Assembly: GCF_001557235.1 (NCBI RefSeq)
Contig: NZ_LSJI01000275.1
Location: 1 to 11,904, forward strand
Direction: 5' to 3'
From: Phenylobacterium sp. CCH9-H3
GTDB lineage: Bacteria > Pseudomonadota > Alphaproteobacteria > Caulobacterales > Caulobacteraceae
DNA length: 11,904 nucleotides
Each line of letters starts with the position of its first letter. The stretch's first letter is position 1. A program made the translations under genes and the position numbers. Positions 1 through 6,409 of the stretch are shown one piece after another. The notes under the pieces are model-generated. The model worked only from the letters and a program-made list of their open reading frames with translations. It made no database searches and was not told the DNA's origin.

Positions 1-598
1 CGGCAGCCCCAAGCACCCCACGCCGATGTTCTCGGCCCAGGTCGAAGGGGTGATCCTGAATCCGCCGTGGAACGTGCCCGCCTCGATCGCCCGCAACGAA
101 CTCCTGCCGACCGAGGCGCGGCGGCCGGGGTACTTGGCCAGCATGGGCATCCGGTGGGTGGACGGGCGGCTGCAGCAGCGCCCTGGGCCGAAGAATTCCC
201 TCGGGGTGATCAAGTTCGACGTGCCGAACCGCTTCGGCGTCTATCTGCACGACACGCCCGCCAAGGGCCTGTTCGCCCAGCCGGTCCGCGCCTTCAGCCA
301 CGGTTGCATGCGGCTGCAGGAGCCCCGGGCCCTGGCGCTGACCCTGCTCGGGCCCCAGGGCATGTCCGCCGAGACGCTGGACGCGGGGATCGCCGCCGGT
401 GTCACCCGCCGGATCGGTCTGGCGCGCCGCCTGCCCCTCTACGTGGTCCACTGGACCGTACGGGTCGAGCCCGACGGTCGGGTCGGCTTCCGACCGGACA
501 TCTACGGCTGGGACCGCAAGCTGGCGGCCGCCTTGCCCAAGGCGGTGACGTCGGCCAGCCAGGCCGCCGCCCGCCCGGCGCGCCGGGCTCCGGTGTGA
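1..598 (+). CDS. L,D-transpeptidase, YcbB/LdtD type (3' part, 5' end outside window)
   Basis: The reading frame is open from base 2 and runs to TGA at 596-598, giving about 198 visible residues; the start lies upstream. The YkuD catalytic domain is clear. A segment ending LNPPWNVP leads in, then HDTP (His codon at 248-250), then the active-site motif SHGCMR with the nucleophilic Cys codon at 305-307. The tail with DGRVGF and DIYGWD matches the longer periplasmic YcbB/LdtD branch rather than short ErfK-type enzymes. Such enzymes form 3-3 cross-links in peptidoglycan, or attach proteins to it, by acting on tetrapeptide stems with a Cys nucleophile. The last 20 or so residues are Ala/Arg/Pro-rich and probably disordered. 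The visible part has no sign of damage. The family call is firm; the exact substrate cannot be read from this fragment. Confidence 0.9.
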   Translation, partial: GSPKHPTPMFSAQVEGVILNPPWNVPASIARNELLPTEARRPGYLASMGIRWVDGRLQQRPGPKNSLGVIKFDVPNRFGVYLHDTPAKGLFAQPVRAFSHGCMRLQEPRALALTLLGPQGMSAETLDAGIAAGVTRRIGLARRLPLYVVHWTVRVEPDGRVGFRPDIYGWDRKLAAALPKAVTSASQAAARPARRAPV

Positions 599-612
599 AA
601 GACCCGACGGTT

Positions 613-642
613 TTGACCTCGCGCAAAGCGCGGTCAGATTAT
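613..642 (+). promoter_or_regulatory. sigma70-like promoter overlapping an inverted repeat
   Basis: TTGACC (613-618) resembles a -35 element and GATTAT (637-642) a -10 element, with an 18-nt spacer. This is an AT-rich island in a GC-rich region, 14 nt after the transpeptidase stop. The spacer holds an interrupted palindrome: TGACC (614-618) pairs with GGTCA (632-636), and GCGC (621-624) pairs with GCGC (628-631) across AAA. A palindrome between -35 and -10 suggests an operator. It could instead be a hairpin at the end of the transpeptidase transcript, but no T-run follows it. No gene starts just downstream on this strand, so the product would be an untranslated RNA. This is inference from sequence alone. 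Confidence 0.35.
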
Positions 643-771
643 CGGTGATTAGTTGTCGGGACTGGTCCTGGACCGGAGGCCCGCCCTCGCCCCCAAGCAA
701 GCAGGCCTCGAGCCCCGCGCCGGTGGATCCCGTCCGGAAGGCGCCCCCGCTTCCCGGATCGGCAGACTGGA

Positions 772-805
772 CGCCCCAGCCGTTCCGCGGCTGGGGCGCG
801 CTTTT
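772..805 (+). terminator. intrinsic terminator between convergent genes
   Basis: A perfect 11-bp GC-rich stem (772-782 with 788-798) closes a 5-nt loop (783-787). TTTT follows at 802-805, just after the stem, so the T-run favours the + strand. It lies 174 nt after the transpeptidase stop and only 14 nt from the stop of the convergent quinone reductase gene. The same hairpin could help end that transcript, although no T-run follows in that direction. Confidence 0.7.
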
Positions 806-812
806 GTCGGGC

Positions 813-1421
813 TCAGGCCGTGCGCGGCGGGTGGGCGCGGAAGTGGGCGGCGGCCACGGTCCGGACCTTGGCGATCACCGCCTCGAACGCCTCCTTGGTA
901 ATGTCGGACACCATGCCGCCGAAGTGGGCGTGATCCACCACCTTCAGGCCGCAGGTCCCGCCCAGGTGGGCGTCGAACAAGCGGGTGAGGTCGCTCAGCG
1001 CATGGGTCTCGCGCATCCAGTGGTCGGGCGCGCCGGAGGTGGAGAAGCTGATCAGCCGCCGGCCGGTCAGGCGGGGTTCGGTGCCCCCGAACCCGGGGCC
1101 GAACCCGAAGCCCATGCCGAAGACGCGGTCGACATAGCCCTTCAGGATGGCCGGCGGGGCGTTGAACCAGATCGGATAGACGAAGGCGAAGACGTCGACG
1201 TCGGCCAACCGCTCGCGCTCGCGCACCACATCGTCCCGGAACTTCGGCGGCTTCGGCCCGGGGATCTCGGAGGCCTTCAGGCACGGGTCGAAGCGCATGG
1301 CGTAGAGGTCGCGCACCAGCACCTCGTGCCCCAATCGCTCCACCGTCTCGGCATAGGTCCGGGCGATCTCGGCGTTGAGGCTCTTGCGGGCCGGGTGGGC
1401 GAGGATCACGGCGTGCTTCAT
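813..1421 (-). CDS. NAD(P)H:quinone oxidoreductase-like flavoprotein (Flavodoxin_2 fold)
   Basis: This 202-residue protein has the layout of the NQO1/KefF/MdaB family. The opening strand MKHAVILAHP is followed by SLNAEIA, the flavin-phosphate loop region. The family signature YPIWFNAPPAILKGYVDRVF spans residues 82-101, and a Gly-rich segment follows (102-113). Such cytosolic FMN/FAD enzymes use NAD(P)H for two-electron reduction of quinones or related electrophiles, avoiding semiquinone radicals. The ATG overlaps the stop of the preceding gene by 4 bases (ATGA), and GGAG lies about 8 bases upstream, so the start is well fixed. It is the last gene of a three-gene operon with a dehydrogenase and a membrane protein. 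The family is secure; the natural substrate is unknown. Confidence 0.88.
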   Translation of the reverse strand: MKHAVILAHPARKSLNAEIARTYAETVERLGHEVLVRDLYAMRFDPCLKASEIPGPKPPKFRDDVVRERERLADVDVFAFVYPIWFNAPPAILKGYVDRVFGMGFGFGPGFGGTEPRLTGRRLISFSTSGAPDHWMRETHALSDLTRLFDAHLGGTCGLKVVDHAHFGGMVSDITKEAFEAVIAKVRTVAAAHFRAHPPRTA

Positions 1422-1873
1422 GGCGTACTCCGGGGACCGGGGGCGACCGTGTTCGGCGTCGGCTGCGTCCGCCCCGCCTGAAGCCGGCGGGCCGCCCAGG
1501 GGGTCAGGGCCATCGCCAGCAGGCCGAGGGGCATCAGCCCGCCGTGCAGGAGGTCATAGTCGGCCAGGATGCGGTCCCAGCTCAAGCCGAGGACGCGGCC
1601 CAGGCCGATCTCGAAGGCGAGCGTCAGGGCCACCCACAGGCCGCCGATCGCCAGGGCGCCGCCCGCCGTCCGGATGCGCATCCAGCGCAGGCTCGCCCAG
1701 GTGATGGCGAAGATGATCGCGGCCCCGGTGACGACCGACAGCTGGCGGATCGCGAACTCCAGGTCCGGGTCGGCGATCAGGCGGCGGAGCGCGCCCTGGC
1801 CGCTCTCGGCCAGCACGATCAGGGCCCAGACCGCCAGGGCGCGCAGGAGGGCGGGAAGGCTGAAGGCGGGCAC
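1418..1873 (-). CDS. four-helix integral membrane protein of unknown function
   Basis: A 151-residue protein with four likely transmembrane segments at about residues 8-23, 45-65, 72-91 and 112-127. Conserved-looking polar positions include AESGQGALRR after the first helix, FEIGLGR after the third, and SWDRILADYDLLHGG before the fourth. This pattern of charged residues at membrane boundaries suggests a defined family, but I cannot name it. The C-terminal 20 residues are Pro/Thr-rich and probably disordered. The start is GTG, 7 nt after the dehydrogenase stop, with only a weak GAG as ribosome site, consistent with translational coupling. Its stop overlaps the start of the quinone reductase gene. 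Operon position suggests a role near a membrane redox step; that is inference. Confidence 0.78.
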   Translation of the reverse strand: MPAFSLPALLRALAVWALIVLAESGQGALRRLIADPDLEFAIRQLSVVTGAAIIFAITWASLRWMRIRTAGGALAIGGLWVALTLAFEIGLGRVLGLSWDRILADYDLLHGGLMPLGLLAMALTPWAARRLQAGRTQPTPNTVAPGPRSTP

Positions 1874-1880
1874 GACGAGC

Positions 1881-2648
1881 TCAGCGCGCCGTGTAGCCGC
1901 CGTCGATCACCAGCTCTGCGCCGGTGACGAACTTGGCTTCGTCGGAGGCCAGGTAGACGCAGCCCCAGGCGATGTCGTCCGGCTCGCCGATGTGGCCGAG
2001 CGGATGAAGCGAATCGAGCCCGGACCGGCCGGCCGGGTCGTCGCCGGCGTCCTTCAGGTAGCCTTCCACCATGGGCGTCCAGATGAAGCCCGGGTGGATC
2101 GAGTTCACGCGGATCCGGTCGGGGGCGTAGATCAGGGCGTCGGTCTTGCTCATCAGCCGGACCGCCCCCTTGGACGCATGGTAGGGCGGCACGTCGGGCC
2201 CGCCGACCAGGCCGTAGATGGAGCTGAGGTTGATGATGCTGCCGCCGCCCGCGCGCCGCAGGTGCGGGATGGCGTGCTTGGTGCAGAAGAACACACCCTT
2301 GACGTTGATCGCCTGGACGAAGTCCCACTCGGCCTCGGTGATCTCGTGAGTGGGCTTGCTGGCGCCGGCGACACCGGCGTTGTTCACCAGGATGTCGATG
2401 CGGCCGAACCGCTGGGCCACCTGGTCCATGACGCGCTGGACGTCGGCTTCCCTGGAGACGTCGAGCGGCCAACTGCAGGCCTGGAACCCGCGGGCGGCGA
2501 GGTCGTCGGCGAAGTCGCCGGCCTCCTTGGCGAGCACGTCGGTGATGGCGACCGCCGCGCCTTCCTCCGCCATGCGCAGCGCGGTGGCGCGCCCGAGGCC
2601 GAGCGCGCCACCCGTGATCACGGCGACCTTGCCTTTGAGCCGGTTCAT
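1881..2648 (-). CDS. short-chain dehydrogenase/reductase (classical SDR, NAD-type)
   Basis: A 255-residue classical SDR. The cofactor motif TGGALGLG is at 12-19, Asp37 at the end of the second strand suggests a preference for NAD(H), and NNAG is at 89-92. The catalytic tetrad is Asn115, Ser143, Tyr156 and Lys160 (within YHASK). The tail ends in VIDGGYTAR, as is usual for the family, and the length is normal. These cytosolic enzymes oxidise or reduce alcohol/ketone pairs; the variable region around 187-215 that would set the substrate does not identify one. The start is set by a very strong ribosome site, GGGAGGA (complement of 2655-2661), 6 nt before the ATG. It heads the three-gene minus-strand operon. 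A weak FNR-like box lies 53-66 nt upstream of the start. Confidence 0.92.
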   Translation of the reverse strand: MNRLKGKVAVITGGALGLGRATALRMAEEGAAVAITDVLAKEAGDFADDLAARGFQACSWPLDVSREADVQRVMDQVAQRFGRIDILVNNAGVAGASKPTHEITEAEWDFVQAINVKGVFFCTKHAIPHLRRAGGGSIINLSSIYGLVGGPDVPPYHASKGAVRLMSKTDALIYAPDRIRVNSIHPGFIWTPMVEGYLKDAGDDPAGRSGLDSLHPLGHIGEPDDIAWGCVYLASDEAKFVTGAELVIDGGYTAR

Positions 2649-2700
2649 CGTCGGTCCTCCCTTTTGAGAACCACGATAGGTCAGGGCTCAGAAGGCCGCC

Positions 2701-2714
2701 TTGCGCAGGATCAA
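2701..2714 (-). promoter_or_regulatory. weak FNR/FixK-like box upstream of the SDR operon
   Basis: TTGCG-CAGG-ATCAA matches the TTGAT-N4-ATCAA consensus at 8 of 10 positions. It is centred 59 nt upstream of the dehydrogenase start, inside the 71-nt gap after ompW. One half-site is perfect and the other poor. It gains plausibility only from the better boxes nearby and could be chance. Confidence 0.2.
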
Positions 2715-2719
2715 CGGCC

Positions 2720-3367
2720 TCAGAACCGATAGCCCACGCCCGCCGACAGGACCCACGGGTTCAGGGTGACCTTGGTCTTGATCCCGTTGGTGCGGTCCAC
2801 GGCGTCGGTCTCGAAGAACACCTTCTTGGCGTCCAGGTTGATCGTCCACTGGTCGCGCATGGCGATGTCGACGCCCGCCTGCAGGGCCGCGCCGAAGCCG
2901 TCGTCGATGTGGAGGTTGAAGCCGTTCTTGTCCGAGCCGCTGTAGAACAGCATGTAGTTCACGCCCGCACCCACGTAGGGGCTGACGCGGGACTGCGGCG
3001 CGAAGTGGTATTGCAGGGTCACGATCGGCGGCAGGACCCAGGTTTCCTTGACCTTCACATCGACACCCGGGCCCTTGGCGCGGACGGTGTGGTTCGTGGT
3101 GCCGGCGATGGCTTCCACGGCGATGTTGTCGGTCAGGAAATAGGTCAGCCCGACCGTCGGCATCACGTCGTAGCTGGCCTTGGCCCGCAGGCCGGTGGCG
3201 GCGCCCGCCAGGGTGACGATCGGGTCGCTGCCCGTCGGCGCGACGTCGGTGACGCGGACGTTCAGGACGATGTCGCCCTTGGCCTTCGGTTTGAAGTCCT
3301 GCGCCTGGGCGACGCCGGCGACCGCGAGTGCGGCGACGAGCGCCGCGGCTCCGAACTTGGTAGTCAT
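2720..3367 (-). CDS. ompW: OmpW-family outer membrane protein
   Basis: A 215-residue protein with a typical signal peptide: a Lys near the N-terminus, an Ala/Val-rich core, and cleavage expected after AQA at about residue 22. The mature part alternates hydrophobic residues as in beta strands, carries SPYVGAGVNYMLFY as in OmpW, and ends in Phe (VGYRF), the signal for outer-membrane insertion. The length fits an eight-stranded OmpW barrel, which passes small hydrophobic compounds. The family is often induced at low oxygen; in E. coli ompW is FNR-dependent. Here a good FNR-like box lies about 77 nt upstream of the start. AAGGGGA ahead of the ATG is a clear ribosome site. It sits 58 nt after the preceding small gene and may have its own promoter. 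The gene symbol reflects the family, not a proven orthologue. Confidence 0.9.
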   Translation of the reverse strand: MTTKFGAAALVAALAVAGVAQAQDFKPKAKGDIVLNVRVTDVAPTGSDPIVTLAGAATGLRAKASYDVMPTVGLTYFLTDNIAVEAIAGTTNHTVRAKGPGVDVKVKETWVLPPIVTLQYHFAPQSRVSPYVGAGVNYMLFYSGSDKNGFNLHIDDGFGAALQAGVDIAMRDQWTINLDAKKVFFETDAVDRTNGIKTKVTLNPWVLSAGVGYRF

Positions 3368-3423
3368 CTTCTATCCCCTTCTTGAGCGGCGTAGCGCCGC
3401 TTGGCGAGGGGTTTGCCAGGGCC

Positions 3424-3443
3424 GATCAAGCGCGGCCTTGATC
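3424..3443. repeat. perfect 7-bp inverted repeat upstream of ompW
   Basis: GATCAAG (3424-3430) and CTTGATC (3437-3443) form a perfect inverted repeat with a 6-nt spacer. It covers the stop codon of the small minus-strand gene (3426-3428) and shares its right arm with the FNR-like box at 3438-3451. The half-sites resemble FNR half-sites but face the opposite way (ATCAA...TTGAT). It might be a second regulator site or a weak hairpin at the gene end; no T-run follows. Confidence 0.45.
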
Positions 3444-3710
3444 TGAAGCAAACCTGAGCTTCGAAAGCATCCGGGGCCGCAACGCCACGGCGAACGCGGT
3501 GAGCCCCGCCAGGCCGAGGCTCACCGCACCGAAGCACCAGCCGCAATGGGGGTGGGGGCTGGCGCCACAGATGACGCCCAGGGTGCGCATGTGCTCTTGG
3601 GCCAGATCGGCCGCGAGCGCGGCGCTTGCCAACAGCACCAGGCCGATCAGCGCGACGCCGAGGCGCATCACCTGATCTTCGCTGGGCAGGGGCAGGGCCG
3701 CTCGTCGCAT
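3426..3710 (-). CDS. small membrane protein with Cys/His cluster, divergent from ccoN
   Basis: A 94-residue protein I do not recognise. A hydrophobic segment at about 16-33 ends in ASAALAAD, like a signal peptide or anchor. A short loop follows with His40, Cys48, His53, His55, Cys56 and Cys59 (core CGASPHPHCGWC), then a second hydrophobic segment (about 60-77) and a basic tail. CGWC is a CxxC pair. With the neighbouring Cys and His residues it could bind a metal or undergo thiol chemistry, though this is inference. The ATG at 3710 has GGAG 9 nt upstream. An internal ATG at 3668 would give a shorter form beginning directly with the signal-like segment. It faces ccoN across 125 nt holding an FNR-like box 60 nt from its start, suggesting shared oxygen control and a possible part in oxidase assembly. 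Confidence 0.7.
   Translation of the reverse strand: MRRAALPLPSEDQVMRLGVALIGLVLLASAALAADLAQEHMRTLGVICGASPHPHCGWCFGAVSLGLAGLTAFAVALRPRMLSKLRFASDQGRA
3438..3451 (-). promoter_or_regulatory. FNR/FixK-type box for ompW
   Basis: TTGAT-CTGA-AGCAA matches TTGAT-N4-ATCAA at 9 of 10 positions. Its centre is about 77 nt upstream of the ompW ATG. If the site sits near -41, as at class II activated promoters, transcription would start near 3403 and leave a leader of about 36 nt. It lies just upstream of the small gene's stop codon, inside that gene's 3' end. Whether FNR or FixK binds cannot be told from the sequence. Confidence 0.55.
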
Positions 3711-3727
3711 CCTGAAGGTCTCCGTCT

Positions 3728-3754
3728 ACCGCGCCAGGGTGTCGCAGGCGCGGT
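3728..3754. repeat. 8-bp inverted repeat in the ccoN divergent promoter region
   Basis: ACCGCGCC (3728-3735) and GGCGCGGT (3747-3754) are perfect complements across 11 nt. The pair lies 18 nt from the start of the divergent minus-strand gene and 9 nt from the FNR-like box. It could be a regulator site with two-turn spacing (arm centres 19 bp apart), or a hairpin in the minus-strand leader RNA. Confidence 0.45.
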
Positions 3755-3763
3755 GGGGCGTCA

Positions 3764-3777
3764 TTGAGCGAGATCAA
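3764..3777 (+). promoter_or_regulatory. FNR/FixK-type box for the cco operon
   Basis: TTGAG-CGAG-ATCAA matches the FNR/FixK consensus at 9 of 10 positions. It is centred at 3770.5, about 65 nt before the ccoN ATG, and if placed near -41 it predicts a transcript start near 3812. cbb3 operons in alphaproteobacteria are classic FixK/FnrL targets, which supports the call. The site lies between divergent genes and is centred 60 nt from the start of the minus-strand gene, so it may serve both. Confidence 0.75.
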
Positions 3778-3835
3778 GGTGCGGGATTCCGCGGTGCGGC
3801 AAAGCAGGCCGTCTCTTTAAGCACCCGTGGGATCC

Positions 3836-5491
3836 ATGACTCAGGCTGCAGCCCGAAGCGACGACGCGCCCTTCGACGCGATCGCGCTCTACACCTTCAC
3901 TGGCCTCGCCGCGTTCGCCGCGTTGCTGGGCACAGCATTCACCAAGGATCCGTCCTTCAGGTTCCACGGCTACGTGATGCTCGTGGGCTTCCTCGTCGCC
4001 TTCCTGACGATGACGGTGGGCCTGGGCTCCGGCCGGTTCCGCAGCGACCAGACCCGGTACGCCGACGGCGTCATCCGGGCCGGCGTGATCGCGACCATGT
4101 TCTGGGCGATCGCGGGCCTGGCCGCGGGCGTGCTGATCGCCGCCCAGCTCACCTGGCCGACGGTCTTCTACTTCCCGGACGCGCCCTTTCTGAACTTCGG
4201 CCGGCTCAGGCCGCTGCACACCTCGGCGGTCATCTTCGCCTTCGGCGGCAACGCCCTGATCGCGACCTCCTTCTATGTCGTGCAGCGCACCTGCCGCGCC
4301 CGCCTTGCCGGCGGCGCCTGGCCCTGGTTCGTGTTCTGGGGCTACCAGCTCTTCATCGTCCTGGCCGCGACCGGCTACCTGGCCGGCATCACCCAGAGCC
4401 GCGAGTACGCCGAGCCCGAGTGGTACGTCGACCTGTGGCTGACGATCGTCTGGGTCGCCTACCTGCTGGTCTTCCTGGGCACGATCTGGAAGCGCAAGGA
4501 GCCGCACATCTATGTGGCCAACTGGTTCTACCTGGCCTTCATCGTCACGATCGCCATCCTGCACCTGATCAACAACGCGGCGGTCCCCGTCGGCCTGCTG
4601 GAAGCCAAGAGCTACTCGGCGGCCGCGGGCGTCCAGGATGCGCTGATCCAGTGGTGGTACGGCCACAACGCCGTGGGCTTCTTCCTCACGGCCGGCTTCC
4701 TGGCCATGATGTACTACTTCGTGCCCAAGCGGGTGGAGCGGCCGGTCTATTCGTACCGCCTGTCGATCGTCCACTTCTGGTCGCTGATCTTCATCTACAT
4801 CTGGGCGGGCCCTCACCACCTCCACTACACGGCCCTGCCGCAGTGGGCCCAGACCCTGGGCATGACCTTCTCGATCATGCTGTGGATGCCGTCCTGGGGT
4901 GGGATGATCAACGGCCTGATGACCCTCTCGGGGGCCTGGGACAAGCTGCGCACCGACCCGGTCGTCCGGATGATGGTGGTGGCCATCGCCTTCTACGGCA
5001 TGTCGACCTTCGAAGGCCCGCTGATGTCGATCCGGGCGGTCAACGCCCTCAGCCACTACACCGACTGGACCATCGGCCACGTGCACTCCGGCGCGCTCGG
5101 CTGGGTCGGCTTCATCAGCTTCGGGGCGATCTACTGCCTGGTGCCCTGGCTGTGGAAGAAGGACCGCCTGTACTCGAACCAGCTGGTCGAGTGGCACTTC
5201 TGGATCGCGACCACCGGCATCCTTCTCTACATCGCCGCGATGTGGGTCTCCGGGATCATGGAGGGCCTGATGTGGCGGGAATATACGCCGCAGGGCTACC
5301 TCGCGAACGCCTTCGTCGAGACCGTCGCGGCCAAGCATATCGAGAACATCATCCGGACGGTCGGGGGCCTCATGTTCCTGGCGGGCGCGGTGATCATGTC
5401 CTTCAACCTGTGGCGCACGGTCCGTATGCCGAGGTCCGTGAAAGCGGACCCGCAGGCCGCCGGCGTCCCCGCCCTGATGGCGGCTGAGTAG
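3836..5491 (+). CDS. ccoN: cbb3-type cytochrome c oxidase subunit I
   Basis: This 551-residue catalytic subunit reduces oxygen to water at the haem b3-CuB centre in the inner membrane. Every ligand is visible (numbering from the ATG at 3836). His128 and His417 hold low-spin haem b. His415 holds haem b3 (GHVH). His277, His327 and His328 hold CuB, with Tyr321 placed for the cross-link to His277. The ligand offset of about 70 from Pseudomonas numbering shows an N-terminal extension with extra hydrophobic segments, as in other alphaproteobacteria. A GTG three codons earlier (3827) is in frame, but the ATG is preferred; its ribosome site is weak (GGGA). This is the first gene of the eight-gene operon, with an FNR-like box upstream and ccoO starting 10 nt downstream. 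Confidence 0.98.
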   Translation: MTQAAARSDDAPFDAIALYTFTGLAAFAALLGTAFTKDPSFRFHGYVMLVGFLVAFLTMTVGLGSGRFRSDQTRYADGVIRAGVIATMFWAIAGLAAGVLIAAQLTWPTVFYFPDAPFLNFGRLRPLHTSAVIFAFGGNALIATSFYVVQRTCRARLAGGAWPWFVFWGYQLFIVLAATGYLAGITQSREYAEPEWYVDLWLTIVWVAYLLVFLGTIWKRKEPHIYVANWFYLAFIVTIAILHLINNAAVPVGLLEAKSYSAAAGVQDALIQWWYGHNAVGFFLTAGFLAMMYYFVPKRVERPVYSYRLSIVHFWSLIFIYIWAGPHHLHYTALPQWAQTLGMTFSIMLWMPSWGGMINGLMTLSGAWDKLRTDPVVRMMVVAIAFYGMSTFEGPLMSIRAVNALSHYTDWTIGHVHSGALGWVGFISFGAIYCLVPWLWKKDRLYSNQLVEWHFWIATTGILLYIAAMWVSGIMEGLMWREYTPQGYLANAFVETVAAKHIENIIRTVGGLMFLAGAVIMSFNLWRTVRMPRSVKADPQAAGVPALMAAE

Positions 5492-5501
5492 GGCCCCGCA
5501 C

Positions 5502-6239
5502 ATGTGGAAGCGTCACGAGAAGTTCGAGCGTCACTCGCTCATCCTGGTCCTCGGCATCATCATCGTGGTGTCGATCGGCGGCCTCGTCGAGATCAGCCCG
5601 CTCTTCTACCTGGAGAGCACGATCGAGAAGGTGCAGGGGGTCCGCCCCTACACCCCGCTCGAGCAGGCCGGCCGGGACATCTACGTCCGCGAGGGCTGCT
5701 ACGTCTGCCACTCGCAGATGATCCGACCGCTGCGCGACGAGGTCGAGCGCTATGGCCACTACAGCCTGGCGGCGGAGAGCATGTACGACCACCCGTTCCA
5801 GTGGGGGTCGAAGCGGACCGGGCCTGACCTGGCCCGGGTCGGGGGCAAGTACTCCGACAGCTGGCACCACGACCACCTGACCGATCCGCGCTCGGTGGTG
5901 CCCGAGTCCAACATGCCGCCCTACAAGTTCCTGGCGCAGACGGACCTCGACTACCGCGCCATCGAGAAGCGCCTGGCCACCCTGACCACCGTCGGCGTGC
6001 CCTACACCAAGGCGCAGATCGCCAACGCCGCCGCGGACCTGGAGCAGCAGGTCGACCCGTTCGCGGGCGAGACCTCGGCCCTCAAGAAGCGCTACGGGGC
6101 CAAGGTCCAGCAGCGCGACTTCGACGGCAATCCGCAGAAGCTGTCGGAGATGGACGCCCTGATCGCCTACCTCCAGGTGCTGGGGACCATGGTCGATTTC
6201 CGCACCTACAAGGCGGAAGACCCGAGGAACATGCGATGA
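5502..6239 (+). CDS. ccoO: cbb3-type cytochrome c oxidase subunit II, monohaem cytochrome c
   Basis: A 245-residue membrane-anchored c-type cytochrome that passes electrons from CcoP to CcoN. One transmembrane helix (about 12-32) precedes a periplasmic domain. The single haem c site is CYVCH (Cys66, Cys69, His70), and the distal ligand is expected to be Met138 in SNMPPY. The conserved SQMIRP follows the haem site directly. Length and order are typical for CcoO. The ATG lies 10 nt after ccoN, with AGGG as a modest ribosome site 8 nt upstream. Its stop overlaps the ccoQ start (ATGA). Nothing appears missing. Confidence 0.98.
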   Translation: MWKRHEKFERHSLILVLGIIIVVSIGGLVEISPLFYLESTIEKVQGVRPYTPLEQAGRDIYVREGCYVCHSQMIRPLRDEVERYGHYSLAAESMYDHPFQWGSKRTGPDLARVGGKYSDSWHHDHLTDPRSVVPESNMPPYKFLAQTDLDYRAIEKRLATLTTVGVPYTKAQIANAAADLEQQVDPFAGETSALKKRYGAKVQQRDFDGNPQKLSEMDALIAYLQVLGTMVDFRTYKAEDPRNMR

Positions 6240-6409
6240 GCGGCCTCACCTACGAGACCGTGGCCACCTTCGCCCAGCAGGGCGGGACGGTGTTCTTCGG
6301 CCTGATCTTCGCCGCCGGCGTCGGATACGCACTCTGGCCGCGCCACAAGCAGGCGTTCCAGCGCCTCGCCCAACTCCCGCTTGAAGATGACGAGGCGCCC
6401 CATGTCTGA
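6236..6409 (+). CDS. ccoQ: cbb3-type cytochrome c oxidase small subunit CcoQ
   Basis: A 57-residue single-span protein. A short polar N-terminus leads into a hydrophobic helix at about 17-34 that ends in YALWPRHK, and an acidic C-terminus follows (LEDDEAP). This matches CcoQ/FixQ in size, topology and position between ccoO and ccoP. CcoQ stabilises the association of CcoP with the CcoNO core. The ATG overlaps the ccoO stop by 4 nt, and the stop overlaps the ccoP start by 8 nt, so translation is probably coupled on both sides. Confidence 0.93.
   Translation: MSGLTYETVATFAQQGGTVFFGLIFAAGVGYALWPRHKQAFQRLAQLPLEDDEAPHV
6392..6395 (+). promoter_or_regulatory. ribosome binding site deciding the ccoP start
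   Basis: GAGG at 6392-6395 lies 6 nt before the ATG at 6402. This favours that start over the in-frame TTG (6381) and ATG (6387), which would add seven or five residues and lack a comparable site. The chosen start also gives the [15 protein letters not shown] N-terminus normal for CcoP. Confidence 0.6.

Noticed and set aside
725..750. GTCCGGAAGG resembling the conserved loop of SRP 4.5S RNA
   Set aside because: The following AGCAGCC and the matching opposite strand of the helix are absent, so it is not a credible SRP RNA.
653..811. Direct repeat TTGTCGGG at 653-660 and 804-811
   Set aside because: Only eight bases and without associated mobile-element structure; chance is a sufficient explanation. 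The ends are not complementary, which also argues against a 6S-type RNA closed by these sequences.
3827..3835. GTG start for ccoN three codons before the ATG
   Set aside because: No ribosome site fits it better than the ATG at 3836; the difference is only three residues, so it remains possible but not preferred.
3761..5503. A 580-codon open frame antisense to ccoN
   Set aside because: It mirrors ccoN in a GC-rich genome, is full of Arg/Asp/Gly/His low complexity, and has no recognisable domain; ccoN is unambiguous.
6381..6401. Earlier in-frame TTG and ATG starts for ccoP
   Set aside because: They lack a well-spaced ribosome site, while GAGG lies 6 nt before the ATG at 6402, which also gives the usual N-terminus.
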